From: Planctomycetota bacterium
GTDB lineage: Bacteria; Planctomycetota; UBA1135; GCA-002686595
Assembly (NCBI GenBank): GCA_016714045.1
Contig: JADJNY010000005.1
Span: 1-64,000, forward strand
Direction: 5' to 3'
Length of the DNA: 64,000 bases
The position numbers were made by a program, and so were the translations under genes. The notes beneath the pieces were generated by a model. The model worked only from the letters and a program-made list of their open reading frames with translations. It had not been told where the DNA came from and did no database searches. Numbering within the stretch: position 1 is the stretch's first letter; each line of letters opens with the position of its first letter. Positions 8,403 through 17,127 of the stretch are shown piece by piece.

Positions 8403-11174
8403 TCACCACACGATGCGGATGCCGTTCGAGACGTTGTACGTCTCCGGCGGGCAGAACGTCGGCGAGGCGTTGCGGTAGTAAACCTGGTAGCCGCGCACCG
8501 CGCCGCTCCCCGGCACGACGCCGCCGCGCTGCGACAGCGTGAGCGTCTCCACCGCGTCGGGGAACGAGCTCGCGCCGCCCACGTTGGTCTTTGTGCGCAA
8601 GCGCAGCAGCACGCCCGCGAGGCAGCGGCGACCGTCGCCGAACGGCACGTCCGTGAACGCGTCGCCCTGGAGGTAGACGCACGGCGACGTCGCGGGCATC
8701 TGCGAGCCGAAGAGCACGACGTCGTCCAGGTGGGGGAAGCCCGCGGCCTCGAGCAGCGCGCCGTTCGCGTTCACCGAACTCGCGCAGCCGTGTCCGGGCG
8801 CGCCGTGGTTCCCGCAGGGGCACGCGTTCGCGGCGCTGTCGCCGTAGCAGAAACTCGTCCCCGCTGCAGGCGGCGTGCCGTACGCGACCTCGACGCGTAC
8901 CGCGCCGTAGCCGCCTTCGGCGTGCAGCACGCACGCGGCGGCGAGCCACGAACCGTTCCGGCCGACGAGGCTCGCGTCGCCTTCGGGGATGCGTGCGTCG
9001 TCCGCGATCGCCTCGCCGCAGAGCTCGGGCACGCTTCCGTCGCCCCCGACGCGCGCCACGAAGAGGTCGCCGATGCCCGGGACGAGCAGCGGGTGCACGC
9101 GGTAGTCCGTCCAGCCGACGCGGAACTCGTTCCCGTCGAACGTCGCGCTCGGATCGAACTGCAGGTTGGGGGCCTGGCACACCGCGAAGCCGCTCGCGGG
9201 GTCGAGGAACGTCCCGTCCTTCTGCATCCGCCGGGCGAGGACGTCTCCGTTCGCGCTCGTCGAGGACGAGCCGCGGAACGCGATCAGCGCCAGGTCGCCG
9301 TCGCGCGCGAGCCCGTGCGGCGAGTCCGACGCGGCCGCACCCGCGTAGAAAGGCGCGCCGAACGTACCCGTCGGGTCGACGAAGATCCCCGTCATGCCGC
9401 CCCACACGACGAACCACCGGTCGTCGAAGCCGAGTGCGTCGGGGAAGCCCGTGCCGCCACCCAGCGTGAGGTAGGGTGCGTCGAGGAGCGCGCCGCTCGC
9501 GCCGTCGACGCGGCCCGCGCGGATGATCTCGTTCGACTGGTTGTGGTCCCAGGCCGCGACGAGGAACGTGCGCGCTCCGTCGAGTGCCGCGACCGTCGGG
9601 CGCTCCCCGCGCAGCGTGTTCACCGGCGCGGGATCGAGCAGCGTCCCGTCGAGCGCGACGCGCATCGAGTAGGTGTGGCGCAGCGTCCCGAACGCATCGT
9701 CCCAGACGACCATCCACTCGGTCCCGTCGAACGCTGCGTCGATGCGCCGGATCGCGCGCGTGCCGACATGGAGCGTGATGGGCTGCGGGTCGATCGGCAG
9801 CCCGTTGCCGTCGAGGCGCTGCGCCTCGACGCGCGTCGAGCCCGAAACGAGTCCCAGCCACGCGACGAGGTACCCGGTCGAAGCCGAACCCGCGATCACG
9901 GGCGCCGTCTGCGCAGGGGCGCCCGCCGAGACGACGGTGGTGGAGCCGACGCCGCCGCCGGGACCGACTTGGCTCGCGTGCACGTCGAGCAGGTCGTTGC
10001 CGCCTGCCGCGTTCGAGAGCGCGGCGTCCGCGTCGACGAGCTGCACGAGCCCGCTTCCGTTCGCCAGGGCGACCTGCTGGATCACCGGCGCCGAGCGCAC
10101 GACGAACGCGCTGCCCGGGACGAGCCCGCCCGCGGCGTCGACGAGCGAGAGGTACAGCGTGTCGTCCGTCCCGCCGAAGCCGATGTTCGTGAACGCGAGC
10201 GCCCACCCGTTGCCGTTCCAGGCGCAGTCCGTTTCCGGGCCCCATGCGACGCCGCTGCCGAGCAGGTTCGCGCCGCCGGGCACCGCGATCACGCCCGCAC
10301 GGGAGACCGGCGTTCCGCGTCCGCCGCTGAAGGAGACGAAGAAGTCGCTGCCGTTCGACGCGCACTCGGGCTTCGTCGCCGCCGTGTTGAACACGAGCTC
10401 GCTGCCGGTCGTCGCCAGCGCGGGCGTCAGGAGCCGGCCGTACGCGCCCGAGAAGCTCTTCTCGTAGACGACGAGGTAGCGATCGACCGCGAACTCGACG
10501 TCGACGTTCACGGGGGCGGCGAACTGGGCGCCACCGATCGCGGTCTGTTTCTGCACGACGAACCCGCTCGGATGCACGAGCGCGACGTCGAGGCGCTCCG
10601 CGGGCTGTCCCGGCGAGTAGTCGGTGTAGAAGACGGCCCAGTTCACTCCGTCGCTCGCGACGACCGGGTTCGTCTCGTCGAAGTCATCACCGTCCTCGAT
10701 CACGATCGGCGGGTCGTCGAGCACGGCGCCCGTCGGCGTCACGCGCGCCGCGTAGATGCCCGTCGTCACGGAGAACTGCAGCGCGCGCGTGCCTTTCCAG
10801 ACGACGAGGTAGTTCTCGCCGTTCCACGCGACGCGCGGGACGAGCTGGTCGAACGGGTCCTGGTTCACCACGAAGGACGTGGCGTCGAGCAGGTTGCCGT
10901 TCGCATCGAGGCGCGCCGCGTAGACGTCGCGATTCGTGTTGAAGCCGTTCGGCGGCGCGACCGTGTTCGCGAGGCTCGCGCGGTCGTCCTCCCAGACGAC
11001 GAGGTACCCGTTCGCGCCCTGCACGATCGCGGGGCGCTGCTGCGAGCCCGCGCTCGCGTACGACGTGTCGCCCCCGGGGAGGAGGAGGCGCGTCGGCGCT
11101 TGCGCGGAGAGCGTGCAGGCGAGCAGGGGGAGCGCCGCGAAGCGGAGGAGCGTGCGTTGCGGAGGTGTCTTCAT
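8403..11174 (-). CDS. large secreted protein with repeat domain and C-terminal Cys-rich module
   Basis: 923-residue exported protein. ATG 11174 gives a clear signal peptide (LLRFAALPLLACTLSAQA); the longer upstream reading is intergenic. Residues 40-770 contain irregular repeats such as NGYLVVWEDDRAS, WNGENYLVVWKGTR, GVNWAVFYTD and EFRVGWTDYR, suggesting propeller-like beta sheets. The last 150 residues form a module starting FCYGDSAANACPCGN and ending FCPPETYNVSNGIRIVW. This module is shared with the proteins at 58077 and 59909. Adhesion, matrix or sensor roles are possible; no catalytic motif was found. It is divergent from the gene at 11449 across 274 bases. Confidence 0.88.
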   Translation of the reverse strand: MKTPPQRTLLRFAALPLLACTLSAQAPTRLLLPGGDTSYASAGSQQRPAIVQGANGYLVVWEDDRASLANTVAPPNGFNTNRDVYAARLDANGNLLDATSFVVNQDPFDQLVPRVAWNGENYLVVWKGTRALQFSVTTGIYAARVTPTGAVLDDPPIVIEDGDDFDETNPVVASDGVNWAVFYTDYSPGQPAERLDVALVHPSGFVVQKQTAIGGAQFAAPVNVDVEFAVDRYLVVYEKSFSGAYGRLLTPALATTGSELVFNTAATKPECASNGSDFFVSFSGGRGTPVSRAGVIAVPGGANLLGSGVAWGPETDCAWNGNGWALAFTNIGFGGTDDTLYLSLVDAAGGLVPGSAFVVRSAPVIQQVALANGSGLVQLVDADAALSNAAGGNDLLDVHASQVGPGGGVGSTTVVSAGAPAQTAPVIAGSASTGYLVAWLGLVSGSTRVEAQRLDGNGLPIDPQPITLHVGTRAIRRIDAAFDGTEWMVVWDDAFGTLRHTYSMRVALDGTLLDPAPVNTLRGERPTVAALDGARTFLVAAWDHNQSNEIIRAGRVDGASGALLDAPYLTLGGGTGFPDALGFDDRWFVVWGGMTGIFVDPTGTFGAPFYAGAAASDSPHGLARDGDLALIAFRGSSSTSANGDVLARRMQKDGTFLDPASGFAVCQAPNLQFDPSATFDGNEFRVGWTDYRVHPLLVPGIGDLFVARVGGDGSVPELCGEAIADDARIPEGDASLVGRNGSWLAAACVLHAEGGYGAVRVEVAYGTPPAAGTSFCYGDSAANACPCGNHGAPGHGCASSVNANGALLEAAGFPHLDDVVLFGSQMPATSPCVYLQGDAFTDVPFGDGRRCLAGVLLRLRTKTNVGGASSFPDAVETLTLSQRGGVVPGSGAVRGYQVYYRNASPTFCPPETYNVSNGIRIVW

Positions 11175-11404
11175 CTCGATCTCGACGGGGAGGGAGCCGG
11201 GCCGTGGGGCGGCTCGCAACGTCCAGGCCACTCGGTCGAGCAGGGCCCGGCCTCGTGCGCGCACGCCGGGCCGTCGCGGTTCGGGACGCTGGATCTCGAT
11301 CCTGGACGCGGACGCGTGACGCATCGCGGGACGTGGAGCGCGCGGCCGCTCCGCGTGCACGCGCTCCGTGCACGCGGCGTGCGGGTTGCGCTCGGGCACG
11401 CAGC

Positions 11405-11433
11405 TTGACGGCGCGGCGAGGCGCGCGTTGCCT
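11405..11433 (+). promoter_or_regulatory. candidate promoter of the YCF48-like gene
   Basis: TTGACG (11405-11410) and TTGCCT (11428-11433) with a 17-base spacer, 15 bases before the ATG. The -35 is good and the -10 weak. Nothing else was seen in the 274-base divergent gap. Confidence 0.28.
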
Positions 11434-11448
11434 CGCGCCCGGACCCCC

Positions 11449-13656
11449 ATGCGCATCTCCCTCGAAACCCGCCGTCTCCGCCTTGCCCTCCTCCTCTCCG
11501 TGGTCGTGGCCACGCCCGGCCTGCTCCAAGCCCAGAACTGGCAGCCGCAGTACCCGCCCCATCTCCCGAGCGTCGCCGACGTCGACGCCTTGTCCGCGCT
11601 GAACGCGTGGGTCGCGGGCGTCGACGGCACCCTGCGTCACACACTGGACGGCGGCGTGAACTGGACGGAGCGCATCCTCGGCGCTGCCTCGCTCGCGCGC
11701 GTGCAGTTCGCGAGCGGCGGGGTCGGTCTCGCCGCCGGCGACGGGATCTGGAGGACGACGGATGCGGGACAATCCTGGTCGCGTCGGAGCACGGTTCCCG
11801 TGCGCGCGCTCGCGTTCCAAAGCGGCGTCTCCGCGTGGGCGCTCGCCGAGGATGGGCGCCTCCTGCGCTCGACGAATGGCGGCGCCGCGTGGACGGACCT
11901 CGGCTTCGCGATCGGCGCGAGCGCGCCGCGCGACCTCTTCTTCTTCGCCGACGGCCGAGGCTGGGCGTGCGGTGCGATGGGGGAGCTCTTCTCGACGCTC
12001 GACGGCGGTTCCACGTGGACGTCGCGCTCGTCAGGCAGTGCGCTCGACCTCGAACGCGTGCACTTCGTCGACGCGAACACCGGCTGGCTCGCGGCGGGCT
12101 CCACGGTGCTGCGCACGACGAACGGCGGCGCGAGTTGGAGCTCCAGCACGCTCCCTCCGGGCGCCGTCGTCGATGACGTGCACTTCCTCACGACGTCGCG
12201 CGGCAGCGCGTGCGGTCCCGGCGGTACGGTGCTTTGGACGACCAACGGGGGCGTGAGCTGGACCGCGGGCGCGGGCGTCGGCACGACCGACCTCGCGGCG
12301 GTCGAAGCCTCGGACTTCTACTACGGCTGGGCCGCCGGTGCGGACGGGCGCGTCTACCGCACGTCGAACGGCGGCGCCGCGTGGACCCAGGTCGCGGGTG
12401 GCGCGGCGGCGCCGGTGCCCGCGGTGTTCGGGATCGACGCGCTCGACGACCTGACGGCTTGGGCTGCGACGTACGACGGGTTCATCCTGCGCACCACGGA
12501 CGGCGGCGCGGCGGGGACGCCGGTACCCTCGGGCGTGCACTACCAGTGGCGCGACGTGAGTTTCGCCGACGCATTGCACGGCTACGCCTGCGGGAAGAAG
12601 CAGAACTTCACGCCTGCCTTCGCGCGCACGAACGACGGCGGGCTCTCGTGGATCCCCGTCGACGGCAGCGGGCTCATCGATCTGTTCGACGTCGAGGCGC
12701 TCGGCCCGAATACCGCGCTCGCGGCGGGGGACACGTTCGTGTTCCGCACGACGAACGGCGGGTTGAACTGGAACCCCGTCACGCCTCAGCCGTTGGGCAC
12801 GTTCCACGGCATGGACTTCGTCGACGCGCAAACCGGGTGGATCGCGGGCTCGCAGATCTTCCGAACCGACGACAGCGGCCAGACGTGGACCCACCAGGCA
12901 ACGCCAGCGGTCACGCTCCTCGACGTCGGATTCGCCGACGCGTCGACCGGCTGGTGCGTCGGGGTCGGGGCCGTCGTGATGAAGACGATCGACGGCGGCC
13001 AGACGTGGACGTCGTCGACGATCCCGGGGTTCGCATTCGAGCTCGAGGCCGTGTCCGTCGTCAGCGCGACGACGCTTTGGGTCGCCGGCGCGGCAGGCTT
13101 CGTCGCCCGCAGCACCGACGGCGGCGCGAACTGGTCCGTCGAGCACCCCGGCCTCGCTCCGAACGCGCCGCTGCTCGCGGCGAAGTTCCCGAGCGCGAGC
13201 CGCGGCTGGATCGCAGGCAATTTCGACACGGGCGTTTGGGCGCGCTCTCCCGCAGGCGCGAGCTGCCCGGCGCCCGCCCCTTACTGCACGGGCAAGACGA
13301 ACTCGGCAGGGTCCGTCTGCCAGCTGTTCGCGAGTGGCTCGCCGAGCCTCTCCACCGGCGCGTTTGCGATCGCGTTCCAGGGCGGTCTGCCCGGGAACCT
13401 CGCGTTCTTCGCGTGGACGAGCGCCGGAGCGGGGAGCGCGCCGTTCCAAGGCGGAACGCTCTGTCTCGCGCAGCCGTTCGTGCGCATGCAACGCTTCCAC
13501 ATGGACGGGCTCGGCGGGGGGAGCCAGCCGATCGCGGTGACGCCCGCGATGGTGAACACGACGCGCTGGTATCAGCTGTTCTACCGCGACGCGGCCCACG
13601 TCGACGGCACTGGCTGGGGCCTGTCGAACGGGATCGCCGTGACCTTCTGCGACTGA
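11449..13656 (+). CDS. secreted YCF48/BNR-repeat beta-propeller protein
   Basis: 735 residues with signal peptide (LALLLSVVVATPGLLQAQ). Residues 35-600 contain repeated units with the signature TTNGGxxW (TTDAGQSW, STNGGAAW, TLDGGSTW, TTNGGASW, TIDGGQTW and others), the hallmark of YCF48/BNR propellers. In phototrophs YCF48 helps photosystem II assembly, but exported versions in heterotrophs have unknown, probably binding, roles. A Cys-containing C-terminal region (about 605-735, starting CPAPAPYCTGK and ending LSNGIAVTFCD) is a divergent relative of the module in neighbouring secreted proteins. ATG 11449 directly precedes the signal peptide. Confidence 0.88.
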   Translation: MRISLETRRLRLALLLSVVVATPGLLQAQNWQPQYPPHLPSVADVDALSALNAWVAGVDGTLRHTLDGGVNWTERILGAASLARVQFASGGVGLAAGDGIWRTTDAGQSWSRRSTVPVRALAFQSGVSAWALAEDGRLLRSTNGGAAWTDLGFAIGASAPRDLFFFADGRGWACGAMGELFSTLDGGSTWTSRSSGSALDLERVHFVDANTGWLAAGSTVLRTTNGGASWSSSTLPPGAVVDDVHFLTTSRGSACGPGGTVLWTTNGGVSWTAGAGVGTTDLAAVEASDFYYGWAAGADGRVYRTSNGGAAWTQVAGGAAAPVPAVFGIDALDDLTAWAATYDGFILRTTDGGAAGTPVPSGVHYQWRDVSFADALHGYACGKKQNFTPAFARTNDGGLSWIPVDGSGLIDLFDVEALGPNTALAAGDTFVFRTTNGGLNWNPVTPQPLGTFHGMDFVDAQTGWIAGSQIFRTDDSGQTWTHQATPAVTLLDVGFADASTGWCVGVGAVVMKTIDGGQTWTSSTIPGFAFELEAVSVVSATTLWVAGAAGFVARSTDGGANWSVEHPGLAPNAPLLAAKFPSASRGWIAGNFDTGVWARSPAGASCPAPAPYCTGKTNSAGSVCQLFASGSPSLSTGAFAIAFQGGLPGNLAFFAWTSAGAGSAPFQGGTLCLAQPFVRMQRFHMDGLGGGSQPIAVTPAMVNTTRWYQLFYRDAAHVDGTGWGLSNGIAVTFCD

Positions 13657-13666
13657 CGCGGGGGCC

Positions 13667-13684
13667 GGAGCCGAGCTCCTTTCT
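13667..13684 (+). terminator. weak candidate terminator after the propeller gene
   Basis: GGAGC-CGA-GCTCC hairpin followed by TTTCT, 11 bases after the stop. The stem is only five base pairs, so confidence is low. Confidence 0.28.
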
Positions 13685-13731
13685 CACGGAGGCGCACTGC
13701 GGGCTTTCGCGAGCGGCGCGACTTTCCCAAG

Positions 13732-15489
13732 ATGCTGGGCCCCGTCCCGTGCGCCCGCGCGGCGCGGTCGCGGCGTACCGCGGCCGCGAGCGCCTCGCGG
13801 TGCACGCTCACGCCCGACTGCCCCCCCGACGTGTCCGCACCGCACCCCTCGCTCCTCGACCCGCGCTCGTTGCCGCGCCGGGTGCTCGTCGTCGCCCCGC
13901 ACCCCGACGACGAAGTCCTCGGCTGCGGCGGTCTTGCCGCGCTGCTCGCGCGGAGCGGCGCCGAGGTCCGCGTCCTCGTCTTGACCGACGGCGCGCGCGG
14001 CGCCGAGCCCGCGGCGCAGGGCCCCGACCTCGTCGCGCGGCGCGAGGCGGAGGCGCGCGCGGGCGGCGCGGCGCTCGGCGTGAAGGAGCACGTCTTCCTG
14101 AGCCTTCCGGACGGCGCGCTCGGCGCGCAGCACGACCTCGTGCTGCGGCTCCGCGCGGAGTTCGCGCGTTCGGAGCCGGAGCTCGTCCTCGCGCCCTCGC
14201 CGCTCGAGACGCACGCCGACCACCGCGCCGCGAGCCGCGCGGCGTGCTCCGCCGCGGCGGACGGCAGCGGGCCGGGCGGGCGCGGTCGGAAGCTCCTGCT
14301 CTACGGCGTCGACGTCCCCGTCGTCGGCGTCGAGCGCAGCGTGCACGCCGACGTGACCGAGGCGATGCAGGCGAAGCGGACGGCACTCGCGTGCCACGCG
14401 AGCCAGACGGCGCGCCACGACTTCGCGTCCCGCGCGGTCGAGGAGGGAGCGCGCGCCGCACGGGCCGCGGGGCTCCCGGCGGGTCGGAGCGCCGAAGCAT
14501 TCGTCCAACTCGACGGCGCCGAAGCGCCCGAGTGGTCGCGCGCGGTGCTCGAGCGCGCGCTCGGCGGCGTGCCGCGCACGACGGCGGTCGTCTCGACGTG
14601 GAACAAGCGCGCGGACCTCGAATCGAACGTCGACGCGCTGCGCGCGCAGACGCTCCCGTTCGCGGAGATCGTCGTCGTCGACAACGCGAGCCGGGACGGC
14701 ACCGCGGCGTTCGTGAAGGAGCGCTACCCCGAGGTCCGCCTGATCGAGATGCCGCACGACCGCTTCGGCGCGTGCACGACCTTCAACCTCGGCTTCCGCG
14801 CGAGCCGCACCGAGCTCACCGCGATCCTCGACGACGACATCGTCATGCCGCCGAACTGGCTCGAGAAGGCGACGACGCGCATGCAGTCCGAGCCGCCGAC
14901 GACCGCGATCGTCTCGACGCAGGTCACCGAGCCCGGCATGCCCGCGGGGTACCTCGCGAGCGAGCGCCACAACACGGAGCGCTACATGTCGACGTTCCGC
15001 GGCTGCGCGTCGCTCGCGCGCGCGAAGGCGCTCGAGGAGGCCGAGTACTACGACGAGCGCCTCTTCATCTACGGCAACGAGCGCGACCTGACGTGCCGGC
15101 TGCTGAACCGGGGCTACCGCGTCCTCCAGTACCCAGGTTGCGGCGTGTTCCACAAGACGCCGTTCGGCATCAAGATGGGCAAGCGCAGCTTGTACTACCA
15201 CGCGCGCAACGCCTGGCTCTCGATGCTCAAGTACGCTCCGCTCTCCGACCTCGCGCGCATGCCGTGGCTCGTGCTCACGCGCGTCCTCCTGCGCGGCTCG
15301 AAGAAGGAAGCCGAGGGCGCCGTGGCGGACGCGACCGGCACGATCGGCATCGGGAAGAGCGTGCGCGAAACGCCCGGAGCGTGGTGGATCCTCGTCAAGG
15401 CGTCCGGCTCGATCCTCGCGAACGTGCCGTACTGCCTGAAGCACCGCCGGCCCGTGCGCGCGCCCGACTTCGAGCTCCCGCTCCAGTGA
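13732..15489 (+). CDS. fusion of PIG-L (LmbE) deacetylase and GT2 glycosyltransferase
   Basis: 585-residue two-domain protein. Residues 50-270 are a PIG-L/LmbE domain with the zinc motif PHPDDE (56-61) and downstream THADHR; this family deacetylates N-acetylglucosaminyl compounds. Residues 282-560 are a GT2 glycosyltransferase (TTAVVSTWNKR, VVDNASRDGT, ILDDDIVMPP, GNERDLTCRLLNRGY). A single chain could deacetylate an amino sugar and add the next residue in a surface glycan. The first 33 residues are Ala/Arg-rich and may be untranslated; GTG 13831 is a credible alternative start. The next GT2 gene follows after 7 bases. Confidence 0.88.
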   Translation: MLGPVPCARAARSRRTAAASASRCTLTPDCPPDVSAPHPSLLDPRSLPRRVLVVAPHPDDEVLGCGGLAALLARSGAEVRVLVLTDGARGAEPAAQGPDLVARREAEARAGGAALGVKEHVFLSLPDGALGAQHDLVLRLRAEFARSEPELVLAPSPLETHADHRAASRAACSAAADGSGPGGRGRKLLLYGVDVPVVGVERSVHADVTEAMQAKRTALACHASQTARHDFASRAVEEGARAARAAGLPAGRSAEAFVQLDGAEAPEWSRAVLERALGGVPRTTAVVSTWNKRADLESNVDALRAQTLPFAEIVVVDNASRDGTAAFVKERYPEVRLIEMPHDRFGACTTFNLGFRASRTELTAILDDDIVMPPNWLEKATTRMQSEPPTTAIVSTQVTEPGMPAGYLASERHNTERYMSTFRGCASLARAKALEEAEYYDERLFIYGNERDLTCRLLNRGYRVLQYPGCGVFHKTPFGIKMGKRSLYYHARNAWLSMLKYAPLSDLARMPWLVLTRVLLRGSKKEAEGAVADATGTIGIGKSVRETPGAWWILVKASGSILANVPYCLKHRRPVRAPDFELPLQ

Positions 15490-15496
15490 GGGACGC

Positions 15497-16564
15497 ATGA
15501 GCGAGCGGGTCAGCGTCGTCGTGGTCAACTACAACGGCGCGGAGCACCTTCCCCACGCGCTCGGCGCGCTCGCCGCGCTGCGCGGTCCGATCGACGAGGT
15601 GCTCGTCGTCGACAACGCGTCGACGGACGGCAGCGCGGACCGCGTCGCGGAGCTCCTCCCGTCGGCGCGCGTCGTGCGCCTCGCGACGAACGGAGGGCCG
15701 TGCGCGGCCCGCAATGCGGGGCTCCGCGCCGCGCGGAACCGGTGGGTGCTCGCGCTCGACAACGACGCGGTGCCGGCCCCGGACGTGCTCGAGAAACTCC
15801 TCGCCGCGCGCGACGCGGCGGGGCCGGGTGTCGCGGTGCTCCAGCCGCGCAGCGTGTTCTTCGACGATCCCGAGCGCGTTCACTACGACGGCGGCGCGTT
15901 CCACTACGCGGGCCTGATCGTGCTGCGCAACTTCTACGCGCCGATCGAGCGCGCGGTGGGCGCCGGCGTCGTCGAGGTCGACTGCGCGATCGCCGTCCTG
16001 CTGCTCGTCGACAAGGACCGGCTCCTGGAGCTCGGCGGCTGGGACGAGCGCTACTTCATCCTGTTCGAGGACCTCGACCTTTCCTACCGGTTGCGCGCGC
16101 GCGGCCTGCGGATCCTCTCCGTCGAGGACGCGCTCGTACGCCACCGCGGCGGCACGAGCGGGATCAGCTTCCGCGACGGGCCGGACTACCCGCGCTCACG
16201 CGTGTTCCTGCACGCGCGCAACCGCCGGATCTTCCTCGCGCGGAACCTCGCGCCGCGCACCCTCGCGGCCGCGCGGCCGGGGCTCGCGCTCTACGACCTC
16301 GCGAGCTTCGCGTTCGCGCTGGCCTCGGGCGCCGGCAGCGAGTGGCGTCGCGGCCGGGCCGAGGCGCGCGGGCTCTGGAGCGTGCTGCGCGCCGAGGAAG
16401 CGCGGGAGCGTCCCTCGCGCACGGTGGGGGACGCGCGGCTCCTCTCGGGCGGTCCGCTCGTGCTCACGCCCGCGGTCGCGCGCTCGGCCGTGAAGCGCCT
16501 CGCGAACGTCTTGCTCGACGCCGCGCTGCGCGCGTGGTGGACGATCGGCCGTCGGCTCGCGTGA
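15497..16564 (+). CDS. GT2 family glycosyltransferase
   Basis: 355-residue inverting glycosyltransferase, probably cytoplasmic or membrane-associated. The N-terminal nucleotide-sugar fold is clear: VSVVVVNYNGAEHL, VVDNASTDGSADRV and the metal-binding ALDNDAVPAPDVL. The later block FILFEDLDLSYRLRARGLR is typical of rhamnosyltransferase-like GT2 enzymes. Seven bases separate it from the upstream fusion gene, so the two are likely one operon making a surface polysaccharide or glycolipid. Donor and acceptor cannot be told from sequence. Confidence 0.92.
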   Translation: MSERVSVVVVNYNGAEHLPHALGALAALRGPIDEVLVVDNASTDGSADRVAELLPSARVVRLATNGGPCAARNAGLRAARNRWVLALDNDAVPAPDVLEKLLAARDAAGPGVAVLQPRSVFFDDPERVHYDGGAFHYAGLIVLRNFYAPIERAVGAGVVEVDCAIAVLLLVDKDRLLELGGWDERYFILFEDLDLSYRLRARGLRILSVEDALVRHRGGTSGISFRDGPDYPRSRVFLHARNRRIFLARNLAPRTLAAARPGLALYDLASFAFALASGAGSEWRRGRAEARGLWSVLRAEEARERPSRTVGDARLLSGGPLVLTPAVARSAVKRLANVLLDAALRAWWTIGRRLA

Positions 16565-16595
16565 CGCCGGCGCGCGAGCTGCCGCCGCGGACGCG

Positions 16596-17024
16596 CTACT
16601 CGAGCCCGTCCACCCACTTCTTCAGCGCGGCGACGTCTTCGGGCGAGAGCTTCGCGTCCGCGTGCAGCGCGAGGTACGGAGCGAGCGGCATGCGGCCCTC
16701 GTCGATCTCCTCGAGCGCGGAGCTCGCCTTGGAGAGCCGTCGTCCCGCGTCGTAGTTGCCCCAGATCGAGAAGTTGAGCTCGCCCCGGCCTTCCTCGACG
16801 TCGTGCTGCACGAGCCACGAGACGGGCGCGACGTACGCGTACCACGGCCAGTTCGTCTCGTTCGAGTGGCAGTCGTAGCAGGCGCGCCGAAGGATCGCCT
16901 TCACGTCCGCGGGCGCGACCAGGTCCGAACTCACCGGCGGGTTCTCGCGGTGCACCGGCTTGAGCTGGATCAACCCGAAGAGGACGAGGAGCGACAGCGC
17001 GAGCCGTTTCAGGATGCGTTTCAT
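16596..17024 (-). CDS. small membrane-anchored haem-binding protein (CxxCH)
   Basis: 142 residues with an N-terminal membrane anchor (LALSLLVLFGLIQL) and one c-type haem site CYDCH (residues 49-53), followed by SNETNWPWYAYVAPVSWLV. This layout matches the short haem-binding domain family often found in Bacteroidetes and Planctomycetes. It should be exported and carry covalent haem; the electron partner is unknown. ATG 17024 starts the anchor. It is convergent with the GT2 gene and divergent from the GT4 gene, so it stands alone among glycan genes. Confidence 0.82.
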   Translation of the reverse strand: MKRILKRLALSLLVLFGLIQLKPVHRENPPVSSDLVAPADVKAILRRACYDCHSNETNWPWYAYVAPVSWLVQHDVEEGRGELNFSIWGNYDAGRRLSKASSALEEIDEGRMPLAPYLALHADAKLSPEDVAALKKWVDGLE

Positions 17025-17088
17025 GGTCGGGGCTCGCATTGGGATACCCGGCGGCGAGGTCGCGGAGCAAGCGCGCGCGGGCTTCTTC

Positions 17089-17116
17089 TTGCCGGAGCCG
17101 GGGCTCGCGCTAGGCT
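17089..17116 (+). promoter_or_regulatory. candidate promoter of the GT4 gene
   Basis: TTGCCG (17089-17094), 16-base spacer, TAGGCT (17111-17116), 11 bases before the GTG start. An inverted repeat CCGGAGCC/GGCTCCGG overlaps the spacer and -10 and could be an operator. Confidence 0.33.
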
Positions 17117-17127
17117 CCGGACCGACC

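Noticed and set aside
11700..13200. Possible CRISPR-like or tandem DNA repeats
   Set aside because: The repeated ACGGCGGC words are codons of the TTNGGxxW propeller units inside a gene, not spaced repeats.
12210..15500. A 1096-codon plus-strand frame
   Set aside because: It is out of frame with the propeller and PIG-L/GT2 genes, which have clear motifs; composition is Arg-rich.
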